From positions 62,001 through 126,000 of the forward strand of contig JAIYDN010000009.1 in the NCBI GenBank assembly GCA_027487485.1: 64,000 nt of DNA, given 5' to 3'. The position numbers and the translations under genes are program-made. How positions within the stretch are numbered: the first letter of the stretch is position 1; each line of letters begins with the position of its first letter. The notes below the pieces were generated by a model. That model made no database searches and was not told the DNA's origin. It saw only the letters and a program-made list of their open reading frames with translations. Positions 17,520 through 26,295 of this stretch are shown here, piece after piece. This DNA comes from Planctomycetaceae bacterium (GTDB lineage: Bacteria; Planctomycetota; Planctomycetia; Pirellulales; Pirellulaceae).

Positions 17520-18470
17520 TTACTTCGGTGGTTGTTTGCGGCGAATGACAACTTCGTCTGTATCGGGAATTCGCGATTCGCCTACTGTTCGATCCAAAGA
17601 TTGCCAAACGTAAGCGTTGTCATCCAAGCGTTTAAGAATGTTGACTGCAGTGGTGGAAACACCTTGTCCCGTTGTGCCCGTCACCTTTGCCAGCCAGCCA
17701 TCTTCGGTAGCGGACCAGACGCCGACCGCATGACCACCATCGGCTGAATAGCTCCAGGATTGAACATGTTGCGATTGCGAATTCCAGCCAATAATTTGCA
17801 TGCCTGTAATCACAGTGCCATCCAATTGAGTGGTCGAATAGCTACGTTCCACAAATTTCCCATTCACGATCCAACGGCATTGGGAATCGGTTTGTTGACC
17901 ATTCTCTTCCGCGGACCAATCGCCGATCAACCAGTTTAGATCCGCCAAATCGTTTTCGCTGCTGGATGTTTCCACGGCGGTTTCGCGAACGGAAGCCAGC
18001 AGCCAGCGTCCCTCTACCTTCATGTGAACCGCAGTATATTTACTGACACTGGGAGTAGCAGAGGGCGAAGACTTGAGAATCGACTGACCATCTTCGATCG
18101 CAACACTATCGCTAAGAAGACGAACGGATTCGGTGATCAGTTGAAGATTGACTTCTGGCGACGAAGCGAAAACTTCGGCGTAAAGCTTTTCGATCGCTTC
18201 ACGGCCTAAGAATGTCCTGCCAACGTCGTCGATGAACTCTCCCTCTTTGGTCCAGAATGCAGCAGCAGCCTGAGCATCCTTCTTGTTGAACGCCAGAACC
18301 GAATCGGCAACTTCCTTACGGATTGCGTCCATCGCAACTTCTGGATTGGGTTTGGGAGTGGCCAACTTCGTCGGAACGGCAGCCTTTTGCGGTGCCTGCC
18401 CCATACTGTTCGCAATTGGTGCTAGTCCAATGCAAAGTACTATCAACATCCGAGAGAACTTCTGAATCAC
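17520..18470 (-). CDS. Secreted SnoaL/DUF4440-like protein
   Basis: A 316-aa protein with a signal peptide (QKFSRMLIVLCIGLAPIANS) and then a SnoaL-like/DUF4440 domain (about residues 45-165: AFNKKDAQAAAAFWTKEGEF, FLGREAIEKLYAEVFA, KYTAVHMKVEGRWLL). A second lipocalin-like half contains LNWLIGDWSA and YVWQSLDRT. These cone-shaped folds serve many small-molecule enzymes or binding proteins; no specific activity is evident. The GTG at 18470 is preferred because it adds the basic residues of the signal peptide; an ATG at 18449 is the alternative. It is the first gene of the minus-strand cluster leading to the arylsulfatase. Confidence 0.78.
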   Translation of the reverse strand: MIQKFSRMLIVLCIGLAPIANSMGQAPQKAAVPTKLATPKPNPEVAMDAIRKEVADSVLAFNKKDAQAAAAFWTKEGEFIDDVGRTFLGREAIEKLYAEVFASSPEVNLQLITESVRLLSDSVAIEDGQSILKSSPSATPSVSKYTAVHMKVEGRWLLASVRETAVETSSSENDLADLNWLIGDWSAEENGQQTDSQCRWIVNGKFVERSYSTTQLDGTVITGMQIIGWNSQSQHVQSWSYSADGGHAVGVWSATEDGWLAKVTGTTGQGVSTTAVNILKRLDDNAYVWQSLDRTVGESRIPDTDEVVIRRKQPPK

Positions 18471-19000
18471 AATACCATTCCCAACATGAAATCATTGAAG
18501 ATGAAAGACTTGACGCATCCACTCGGATTTTGACAGGCAAGATGAAGTGTGCGGCTCCAACACAGCCTATTCACGAGTGATTCAACGCATTGTGACGCCT
18601 GTCCAACCACCATGCAATGATGCACAAAACAATTTTCCTGTGGGCACGTTCAAAACGAAATTGAATTCACATCATCAAATTCTTTTCCACGCAGGATTAC
18701 TTAGCCTGTGCCGCGGGAGCGAGCCGCGAAAGAGAATTTGCTACGAATGCGTTGTGCTTGCAGCAGGCATCGAGCCCCTGCAACTTTGCGGAATACGCAG
18801 AATGTAGGATCTTAAGAAATCACAAGGGCCTCCAGTAGAAATGAGGGGAATCCCTTACCCCCTAGCGACACTCAATTCAGCGATCAGGATAAATACATTT
18901 TTGCTATATTCCATCGCGGACATTCAAGGATCTGCCCGCTCGACATTCTGCATTCAACTGTTAACTGCCAACTGTTAACTTTTAACAAACGACCGATCGC
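18471..19000. other. Intergenic region upstream of the arylsulfatase cluster
   Basis: About 530 bp without a supported gene. It contains the 5' region of the SnoaL-like gene and the 3' region of rseP. Two direct copies of CAACTGTTAACT lie at 18955-18966 and 18969-18980, each containing the palindrome GTTAAC; they are 27 bp before the end of rseP and of unknown meaning. No terminator or RNA gene is apparent. Confidence 0.5.
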
Positions 19001-21286
19001 CTATCCGCCGAACATTCGAGTCAAGTTCATGGTGTCGTTGACAAGTACAGCAGCCATCAAGCAAAGCAGCCCAATGACACCCGCCATGGTAAGCTTCATT
19101 TGAAGCGCCTCATCCACTGGACGCCCAAGAATCGCTTCCGCGGTCAGAAACATCATGTGCCCGCCATCCAACGCTGGGATTGGAAGGAAATTCACGATAG
19201 CCAAATTGGCGCTCAGCATGACCAAGAACATCAGCAAAGGCGAAATGCCTTTGGAAGCAGCATCGCTAGCTTCTACCGCGATCATACCTGGTCCGCCTAC
19301 TACCTTGAACGGCATCTTGCCCTTGATCAAGAGTTCAAGAAACTCCAAAACGTTGCCCATGCGTCGTCGGATCTCTTTGAGCCCCATCGCAAGAGCCGGC
19401 AGAACGGCATCTGCTTTGTGGTCAACTTGATAGGAGGCAAAATTTGCAGCTCGGTCCGGCCAAAACCATTGCGAATCCGAATAAACATCAGCTTGCGCCG
19501 AAGCGATTTTGCCATTCCGTTCGTATCCGATTTTGACAGGGAAGCCTGTACGGAACGATTGGATTTGGTTGTAGAAATACTGGATACTTCGGGCATTATC
19601 TACTTGAGTAGGCTCCAGAGCTTGGCTGTAGCCATACACAAAAACCTTTTCGAGATACTCTTTGTCGATTGCCGCTGAACCATCGAACTGAACTTGCTTG
19701 ACGACATCCCCTTCCGCAAGTCCGCTCTTGGCTGCAGTCGATCCCGGCTCGACGCCGCTAATCACGTTGGATACCGAATACACTAGTCCCGAACCAATCA
19801 ACTCAAGTCCTACGGGGCCCAAGGTTACATCGCTGGTTCCAAAAATGAATTGCTCGGGAACCGTCCATTCAAGCGTTGAAGATGTTTTGTCTTGCCGCTC
19901 GAAAGCAAGCGTTACCGATTTGCCTTTTTGCTTCGCAACACCTAAAGAAGCCTTAAATGCATCTTCAATTGGCTCGCCGTTGATTGAAATCAATGAGTCG
20001 CCTACTTTGACACCAGCCAGATCGGCTGGCGAATCTTTTAGTACCGCGGAAACTTTGCCAGGCTTGAATTGAAGCCCGAACGATTTCATCGGAACCGGCG
20101 CCCATTCAACATCGGCCTGCGTAAATTCGACCGGTTGGCCTTCCTCCTTGGATAGCGTGCGTCTTACCTGAACCGTCACCTTTTCGTTCATTCTCGGGTG
20201 CAGTTGTTGGTTCAGCGAGTACTCCAAGGGGGTTGGTCCGTATTGAGAAACATCTAATGGGGTTCCATTGATACCAGTGATAATGTCCCCGGGTTGAAAC
20301 TTTGGCAAACTCGCATCGTCGGGCTCTAACCCAAAAGTAAGCGACTTGGATAAAGCTTCTTTCGAATCGAATTTGGTTACCGTCGGGCCTCGAACGCCCA
20401 GCGACAGCTTTTGTATACCAAGCTTAGGATCAGTATGTGCGATAGTCCCTTGGAACTTCATCGGGATCTTCGTGCCATTACGCACGACCCCGACTTCGAG
20501 TTCTGTCTTTGGATCTCGCAAGCCTTGAAACAGAACGGTCATGAACATATCCCGAAATGACAGTTCGTCATCTTGCAGGGAACCGATTTGAACAATTTTG
20601 TCACCTGGTTGAACGCCGTTCATCCAAGCTGGATCGCCAGGATTCACTTGAGCGACAATGGCAGGTTCGTAGGGGACCCCGACACGAAATGCCCACGCAG
20701 CCATCAGCACTCCGAAAATCAAGTTCATCACCACGCCAGCGCTGATGATGACCATCCGTGCACCGACGCTCTTGGCGGGGAACGACCTGGGGTCCAATCG
20801 AGGCTGCTCGTCCATCGTCGCGTTTGGGTTTTCGATCCGAATGCGTTTCAGTTCTTCTTCGGCTCGGCGAGGATCATCGTCTTGGCCGAGCATTTTCACG
20901 TAACCACCCAAGGGTATCGCTCCGATGCCATATTCCGTCTCGCCCCATTGAAAGTGAATCAACTTCGACGGAAGACGAATTGGTCCCAGTTTGATCGGGA
21001 CGTCGAATCCTACGTAAAACTTTTCGCATTTGACGCCGAAGGCCTTGGCTGCCAAAAAGTGCCCTAGTTCATGAACGAAAATCACAAACCCCAGCCCTAT
21101 TGCAACCAATGCGTATTCGTAAAGCCTGGTGCTCCACTTTTCGATCAAGCTTGGTTCGGCAGCGAAAACAGGACCGAACCAATCAAGCCCCAATCCATTC
21201 TGGAACATATCAAAAGGGATCGCTTGAGCATTTGAAAAAAACGATCCGAGCTGAAAAACCGTGTCTAACATTGAGAAAGGGTCCAT
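19001..21286 (-). CDS. rseP: RseP-type site-2 zinc metalloprotease with multiple PDZ domains
   Basis: A 761-aa intramembrane protease. The zinc motif HELGH is at about residues 72-76 in a membrane helix (FVIFVHELGHFLAAK), and the second active-site motif NFLPIPALDGGHM is near the C terminus, followed by a last membrane helix. Between them lie at least two and possibly three PDZ-like domains (NPGDPAWMNGVQPGDKIVQI, DLAGVKVGDSLISINGEPI, STAAKSGLAEGDVVKQV). The E. coli enzyme is about 450 aa, so this one is much enlarged. It also has about 50 residues before the first helix. Family members cleave anti-sigma factors or leader remnants in the membrane. The gene overlaps the end of dxr by 22 bp, as in the common dxr-rseP arrangement. 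Confidence 0.93.
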   Translation of the reverse strand: MDPFSMLDTVFQLGSFFSNAQAIPFDMFQNGLGLDWFGPVFAAEPSLIEKWSTRLYEYALVAIGLGFVIFVHELGHFLAAKAFGVKCEKFYVGFDVPIKLGPIRLPSKLIHFQWGETEYGIGAIPLGGYVKMLGQDDDPRRAEEELKRIRIENPNATMDEQPRLDPRSFPAKSVGARMVIISAGVVMNLIFGVLMAAWAFRVGVPYEPAIVAQVNPGDPAWMNGVQPGDKIVQIGSLQDDELSFRDMFMTVLFQGLRDPKTELEVGVVRNGTKIPMKFQGTIAHTDPKLGIQKLSLGVRGPTVTKFDSKEALSKSLTFGLEPDDASLPKFQPGDIITGINGTPLDVSQYGPTPLEYSLNQQLHPRMNEKVTVQVRRTLSKEEGQPVEFTQADVEWAPVPMKSFGLQFKPGKVSAVLKDSPADLAGVKVGDSLISINGEPIEDAFKASLGVAKQKGKSVTLAFERQDKTSSTLEWTVPEQFIFGTSDVTLGPVGLELIGSGLVYSVSNVISGVEPGSTAAKSGLAEGDVVKQVQFDGSAAIDKEYLEKVFVYGYSQALEPTQVDNARSIQYFYNQIQSFRTGFPVKIGYERNGKIASAQADVYSDSQWFWPDRAANFASYQVDHKADAVLPALAMGLKEIRRRMGNVLEFLELLIKGKMPFKVVGGPGMIAVEASDAASKGISPLLMFLVMLSANLAIVNFLPIPALDGGHMMFLTAEAILGRPVDEALQMKLTMAGVIGLLCLMAAVLVNDTMNLTRMFGG

Positions 21287-22509
21287 CGATGAACTTCGTT
21301 ACGTCCCCATTGATCCAAGTCTTTGAGTTCCTGAAGCGTTGGGTTCGCTGAATAGTTATGGTGATTTAATACATCACGGCAAATGTTCGTGATGTCGGTA
21401 AGTTTGATTTTTTGATCCAAGAATAACTGTACGGCAGCTTCGTTCGCGGCGTTCAACACAGCACCGCACGAGCCCGATTTCTGGACAACTTCAAAGCCAA
21501 GCTCTAACGCTGGGTATCGCTCCAGGTCAGCCGGCTTCCAATCGAGTTGCATGGTTTGCGTCCAATCCATGCATGGTATTGGGCCCGGCAACCTTTCGGG
21601 ATAGGTCAAAGCATATTGAATGGGAAGCCGCATGTCTGGCGGACTCATTTGGGCAATGACGGATCCGTCGCAAAACTCAACCATGGAGTGAATGATGGAT
21701 TGGGGATGCACAACCACGCAAATCTGGTCCAAAGTTAAGTCAAAAAGCCACTTTGCTTCGATGACCTCCAATGCCTTGTTCATCATGGTGGCGGAATCCA
21801 CCGTTATCTTCCTGCCCATTTTCCATGTGGGATGCGAGAGTGCATTCTCGACCGTCGCGGTGGATAGTTGATCTAAAGGCCAGTCGCGAAGCGGTCCACC
21901 ACTGGCCGTTAAAATCACGCGTTTCACTTGTTTCGGATGAGTGCCAGCCTGCAAAGCCTGGAAAATGGCGCTGTGTTCGCTATCGACAGGCAATATTTCG
22001 GCTCCACTTGCACGGGCCGCTTGAATCATCAAGGCTCCGGAAACGACCAAGGATTCTTTGTTCGCGAGAGCCAATCGCTTGCCCGTTCGAGCCGCAGCCA
22101 GAGCGCTGTCTAACCCAGCAATGCCGACAATCGCAGCAACAACCGTATCGACCTCCTGGCTTTCCATCAAGCGAAGCAGGTTTTCGTGTGAATCGCTGCG
22201 ACGGGTTATGCCATCATCGGCTTGGTACTTTTGCGCCCATTTCCGTACTTCGTGGGAATAAGAATCCAGGGCAAACGCGTACTGCGGCTTGAAGGCAGAC
22301 ACTTGCTGCTCAAGCAATTCCAGTTGTTTGGAACAAGAAATTGCAACTAGACGTAGGGAATCTGAGTGATGCGATAGCACATCGAGGGCAGCCCGCCCGA
22401 TACTTCCAGTTGAGCCAAGAATGGCAACGTTGCGGATTTGGCTCAACGAACTCGGCTCCAGTGGGAGTCCATCCCTGGGAGGTAAAATTGACAGAATCGC
22501 CGCATCCAT
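21265..22509 (-). CDS. dxr: 1-deoxy-D-xylulose 5-phosphate reductoisomerase
   Basis: A 414-aa enzyme of the MEP isoprenoid pathway, converting DXP to MEP with NADPH. The nucleotide-binding motif is ILGSTGSIGRAALDVL near residue 30. The catalytic core is recognisable in ALANKESLVVSG, ILPVDSEHSAIFQ, LTASGGPLRDW, SHPTWKMGRKITVDSATMMN and HPQSIIHSMVEF. The length is slightly above the usual 390-400 aa because of an N-terminal extension of about 25 residues. It starts at an ATG (22509) and overlaps rseP by 22 bp, implying coupled expression. It is divergent from ftsH. Confidence 0.97.
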   Translation of the reverse strand: MDAAILSILPPRDGLPLEPSSLSQIRNVAILGSTGSIGRAALDVLSHHSDSLRLVAISCSKQLELLEQQVSAFKPQYAFALDSYSHEVRKWAQKYQADDGITRRSDSHENLLRLMESQEVDTVVAAIVGIAGLDSALAAARTGKRLALANKESLVVSGALMIQAARASGAEILPVDSEHSAIFQALQAGTHPKQVKRVILTASGGPLRDWPLDQLSTATVENALSHPTWKMGRKITVDSATMMNKALEVIEAKWLFDLTLDQICVVVHPQSIIHSMVEFCDGSVIAQMSPPDMRLPIQYALTYPERLPGPIPCMDWTQTMQLDWKPADLERYPALELGFEVVQKSGSCGAVLNAANEAAVQLFLDQKIKLTDITNICRDVLNHHNYSANPTLQELKDLDQWGRNEVHRWTLSQC

Positions 22510-22725
22510 CGCAAAGCGTTCCTGCGCTTACACTTAGTCCGGCGATTTTAGGAACAACCCGCAAAAACCTCAACCTCAAACACTGCCCAACCCGGCTGAC
22601 TAGCGCATAATTGATTATCTTGCCGATTCGGTCAAAATTTAAAACTACGTTGACAGAGTCCGCCCTGCGTACAGTTCAACGATGAACCAAGTGATTTTCC
22701 TCGAAAATAGAGCCCTCACAAGCGA

Positions 22726-24798
22726 ATGTCTGAACCTTCTAAGCCCGAAAAAAAGCCAGCTCCGAACAACAATCCGAACTCGGCTAATTCCTGGATGATT
22801 TACGCAGTTCTTGGGATTTTGATTTCGATCAGCCTGTTCAGTATTGTCAACACATCGCTTACCCAGACCATTTCGTACCCCGATTTGATGGCATTGATTG
22901 CAAAAACGCGGTATGTCGAGCCGAACTCCAAGGAATTGGACCCAAACTTTGACGGAACCTTGATCGTTTCCAGTGGAAACACTAAGTACCAACTGAGCCG
23001 ACTTCGCGATATCCGCGTCGACAACAAATCTATTTCTGGAAAGGTCGACGTCCAAAGCCTCTCGGAAGATAAGCCAGGCCCGCTCCGACAGAATGTGAAA
23101 TTCGAAACCATCAAGGATGACTCGAACGACACGACACGCCAAGTGCGTGAAAAGCTTGACGAAGCCAATATTTCGTGGGCTTTCGAACCAGGGCCGTCCA
23201 TGTTGACGCAAGCCATTTGGTTTTTTATTCTTCCGATGCTCCTGGTTACGGCCGTGTTTATGTTCGTGATGAAAAAGATGGGTGGCATTGGCTCACCCAT
23301 GCAATTCGGGCGATCGCGAGGAAAGTTGTATGCTAATGAGCAAGTCGGGATCACCTTTAATGATGTGGCTGGGATCGATGAAGCGGTGGAAGAGGTTCGT
23401 GAGATCGTCGACTTTCTTCGACATCCCGAAAAATATCAAAAGCTAGGTGGTCGTATTCCTCGCGGAGTCTTGTTGGTCGGACCTCCAGGTACTGGCAAAA
23501 CACTGCTGGCAAAAGCCATCGCGGGTGAAGCTGGAGTACCGTTCTACTCCCTGTCGGGCTCGGACTTTGTCGAAATGTTTGTCGGCGTCGGCGCTGCTCG
23601 CGTTCGAGACATGTTTCAACAGGCTACTGCCAAAGCTCCAAGTATCATCTTCATCGATGAATTGGATGCGCTTGGGAAAAGCAGAGCGGGTAACATCCCT
23701 GGATCGCACGACGAGCGCGAACAGACTCTAAACGCCCTACTTGTTGAAATGGATGGTTTCGATGCTAATGCCGGCGTTATCGTCATGGCAGCCACCAACC
23801 GACCGGAAACCCTAGACCCTGCTCTGTTGCGCGCAGGCCGCTTCGATAGAAACGTATTGGTGGATCGGCCAGATAAACAAGGACGCGAAGAAATACTGAA
23901 GGTCCACGTCAAGAACGTCAAGCTTGGCTCGAATGTGGAGCTTCGCCAAGTCGCTGCAATTACTCCTGGCTTCGTAGGGGCAGATCTAGCCAACTTGGTG
24001 AATGAGGCAGCGCTTCTGGCGGCTCGCAAGGGCAAGAACGATGTCGGTCAAGAAGAGTTCAACGATGGGGTTGAGCGTGTCACGGCCGGTCTTGAAAAGA
24101 AGAAGCGAATCATGAGCGAAGACGAAAAGCGCCGAGTTGCCTATCACGAAGCAGGGCATGCACTGGTCGCCTTCTCTTTACCGAACACCGATCCAGTTCA
24201 CAAAGTGTCGATCATCCCACGCGGCATCGCAGCGCTCGGCTACACCATGCAGCGTCCCGAAGGGGACCGTTATTTGATGACTCAGCCAGAACTGGAAGCG
24301 CAAATGCAAGTGCTTGTGGCAGGAACCATTACCGAAGAGATGGTATTCCGCGACATCAGTACTGGAGCTCAGAACGATCTCGAGCGGACAACGAACATCG
24401 CTCGCGGCATGGTGATGGAGTACGGGATGAGCCGAATGGGCCGCGTCAACTATCGAGAAGGAAATCGTTCTCCATTCTTGGCCGGAGGCTCCGGTGAATC
24501 TTTTGGTCGCGAGTACTCGGAGCAGACCGCTCGCGAAATTGACCAGGAAGTCAAACGGCTGATCGACGAAGCAATTCAAAGAACTCGCGCCATCTTGAGC
24601 GAACGCCGGGGAGCGCTGGAAGCCTTAGCCCAACGCTTGATCGAAGTAGAAGTCGTTGACGCAGACGATTTGAAGCGAATCATGGACGCTACTATCGGCG
24701 GACCACGAGTCGTTCCAGGAACTACGAACGTCGCACCGACCGGAGCTACCTCGAATGCTTCGAATGCGCCAGCCAAGCTTGGCCAAGCTGGGTCGTAA
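22726..24798 (+). CDS. ftsH: ATP-dependent zinc metalloprotease FtsH
   Basis: A 690-aa membrane-anchored AAA protease. Two membrane helices (about residues 24-44 and 160-180) flank a periplasmic domain. The AAA module has Walker A GPPGTGKT, Walker [12 protein letters not shown] and the second-region-of-homology arginine in LRAGRFDR. The protease zinc motif is HEAGHAL. FtsH degrades misfolded membrane proteins and short-lived regulators. The region after the protease domain is Ala/Thr/Asn-rich and unstructured. It starts at an ATG (22726) without a strong Shine-Dalgarno sequence. It is divergent from dxr-rseP, so two membrane-quality-control proteases share this locus. Confidence 0.97.
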   Translation: MSEPSKPEKKPAPNNNPNSANSWMIYAVLGILISISLFSIVNTSLTQTISYPDLMALIAKTRYVEPNSKELDPNFDGTLIVSSGNTKYQLSRLRDIRVDNKSISGKVDVQSLSEDKPGPLRQNVKFETIKDDSNDTTRQVREKLDEANISWAFEPGPSMLTQAIWFFILPMLLVTAVFMFVMKKMGGIGSPMQFGRSRGKLYANEQVGITFNDVAGIDEAVEEVREIVDFLRHPEKYQKLGGRIPRGVLLVGPPGTGKTLLAKAIAGEAGVPFYSLSGSDFVEMFVGVGAARVRDMFQQATAKAPSIIFIDELDALGKSRAGNIPGSHDEREQTLNALLVEMDGFDANAGVIVMAATNRPETLDPALLRAGRFDRNVLVDRPDKQGREEILKVHVKNVKLGSNVELRQVAAITPGFVGADLANLVNEAALLAARKGKNDVGQEEFNDGVERVTAGLEKKKRIMSEDEKRRVAYHEAGHALVAFSLPNTDPVHKVSIIPRGIAALGYTMQRPEGDRYLMTQPELEAQMQVLVAGTITEEMVFRDISTGAQNDLERTTNIARGMVMEYGMSRMGRVNYREGNRSPFLAGGSGESFGREYSEQTAREIDQEVKRLIDEAIQRTRAILSERRGALEALAQRLIEVEVVDADDLKRIMDATIGGPRVVPGTTNVAPTGATSNASNAPAKLGQAGS

Positions 24799-24817
24799 TC
24801 ATCGAGGCAGGAGACGC

Positions 24818-24880
24818 GGTACTCTCGTACTTGAACAAGGTGTTTCGAGTACGAGTACCATTTCATTGAGTACGAGTACG
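24818..24880. repeat. GAGTACGAGTAC repeats and imperfect hairpin after ftsH
   Basis: GAGTACGAGTAC occurs at 24847-24858 and again at 24868-24879, and an inverted, slightly altered copy (GTACTCTCGTAC) occurs at 24819-24830. The inverted pair can fold into a hairpin with one bulge 20 bp after the ftsH stop, so it may act in 3'-end formation. There is no T-tract, so a classical terminator call would be too strong. Confidence 0.55.
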
Positions 24881-24977
24881 ATGGAAAGCCGAACTTAGTA
24901 GCTTCAATGCTAGTGTTGAGGCTAAAGTGAACTGTTCTCTCTAGCCGCTTATTCTGTTTTCAGGCAATTGCCGCAAG

Positions 24978-25475
24978 CTACTTTGTCGGTCGGTCGACTC
25001 GACCAAACAAGTGGCCACCCTTGTCATCGTGCTTCCAAGTACCGGCATACTTTTTATCGTGGAACACAACGCGGGCGGAGAAAGTACCGAGACCAGGCAG
25101 TGGAACTGAGTCCATGACCATGACAGGTGTTCGGCCTACCCATTCCACATTGATCTCCACTGGGACTTCAATATCTTTGTCGCCGTACTTGATGCGAGTA
25201 ATGATCTCCCAAGCGTTGGAATCGTCATCCACTCTCTTGGCTGATTTGATTTCGTACCGCTCTTCGTTGAGTTTATCCAAAGGTTGACCGTCGACTGTAA
25301 AGACGCCTGTAAGAACTGCACCGGACAGGTACTTCTCAAACTCTGCAATCGTCTGATTTGCTTGGAGTTGCTTGGCTTTGGCTGGCGCATCTTGCGCACC
25401 GCCAAGCTGAACAAACCCCCAAAGGCAGATGACCAAACCGGAAACTAAAACACAGGATCGGACTATTTTGTTCAT
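24978..25475 (-). CDS. Secreted hypothetical protein, 165 aa
   Basis: A 165-aa protein with a clear signal peptide (NKIVRSCVLVSGLVICLWGF, cleavage near GGAQD). The mature part has FEKYLSGAVLTGVFTVDGQP, a region of alternating charged and hydrophobic strands (WEIITRIKYGDKDIEVPVEI), and ends with GTWKHDDKGGHLFGRVDR. It looks like a small periplasmic beta-sandwich. I recognise no defined family. The ATG at 25475 is preferred over the adjacent upstream GTG. It lies 40 bp downstream of the isomerase-like gene on the same strand, so the two may be co-transcribed. Confidence 0.75.
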   Translation of the reverse strand: MNKIVRSCVLVSGLVICLWGFVQLGGAQDAPAKAKQLQANQTIAEFEKYLSGAVLTGVFTVDGQPLDKLNEERYEIKSAKRVDDDSNAWEIITRIKYGDKDIEVPVEINVEWVGRTPVMVMDSVPLPGLGTFSARVVFHDKKYAGTWKHDDKGGHLFGRVDRPTK

Positions 25476-25514
25476 CACTGGACCTTCGTTTTCTTTTAGG
25501 GAAATACTGGGAAC

Positions 25515-26294
25515 TCAAATGTTTCTGAGGAACTGAACAGCGGTTCCAATCTCGTCGATTGGGTTTCTGGGGTTATCCTTCTCGACAATAAAGTATCCTG
25601 GAAAGCGAAACTCTTCGAGAGTTGCCACGATTTGAGGAAACTCCGCCAAACCCCTTCCAAGAGGAACTTCGGTGCCACGTCCGCGAGATCGATCAGGCAC
25701 CCCATCTTTTGCATGAACCAACATAACGTGCCGAGCAATCTTTTCCAAATCAGCAAGGTCGTAACCGTTCACCAACAAATTGCCAGGATTCAGGGTGACG
25801 CCAACGCTTCCATCCGGTAGCGAATCGATCAAACCGCAAAGTCGGTCGAGCGGTTCCGCTCCCGTTTCACAAGCTAGAAACGCACCTATATGCTGACTGT
25901 AGACACCCAAATCGGACAAAACGGTTCGCAGCAATTCAAAGGTGGGTGAATCCGCCGATTCGGGAATTTCGCCCACATGGTTCACAACAACGTTTGCACC
26001 CAAGTCGTAGGCCATTTTCATAGCTTGTTTGGTCCCGGCGATTCTTCGATCGAGCTCTTCTTCGCATTCGTACCCACGGCGCGTGGGGTAGCGAATCGCT
26101 GCAACCCGAATATTGAGATCTTCCAGTAATTTTCGAACTTGACGCAATGCAGTGCCGACAAGATCGGAAGGCTTAATGCCATACCTGGCATCAATTTCCA
26201 CTGCTTCGACCCCTAGGGATGCCGCAGCATGCAAAGCTTGCTTAAACGGCAAATTAAATCCCGTTAGTTGAACGCCAATACGTAAACCAGGCAA
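25515..26294 (-). CDS. Sugar phosphate isomerase/epimerase (xylose-isomerase-like TIM barrel)
   Basis: A 259-aa protein of the AP-endonuclease-2/xylose-isomerase-like fold. Recognisable elements are the start IGVQLTGFNLPFKQA, ASLGVEAVEIDARYG, GANVVVNHVGEIP, VGVTLNPGNLL, MLVHAKDG and YFIVEKDNPRNP; the Asn/His/Glu residues fit a metal-binding active site. The substrate is unknown. Start choice: no ATG is available. A TTG at 26294 has a GAGG Shine-Dalgarno (complement CCTC at 26302-26305) seven bases upstream and gives the usual family N terminus; a GTG at 26324 would overlap the divergent neighbour by 29 bp. It is back to back with the gene starting at 26296. Confidence 0.85.
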   Translation of the reverse strand: MPGLRIGVQLTGFNLPFKQALHAAASLGVEAVEIDARYGIKPSDLVGTALRQVRKLLEDLNIRVAAIRYPTRRGYECEEELDRRIAGTKQAMKMAYDLGANVVVNHVGEIPESADSPTFELLRTVLSDLGVYSQHIGAFLACETGAEPLDRLCGLIDSLPDGSVGVTLNPGNLLVNGYDLADLEKIARHVMLVHAKDGVPDRSRGRGTEVPLGRGLAEFPQIVATLEEFRFPGYFIVEKDNPRNPIDEIGTAVQFLRNI

Positions 26295-26295
26295 A

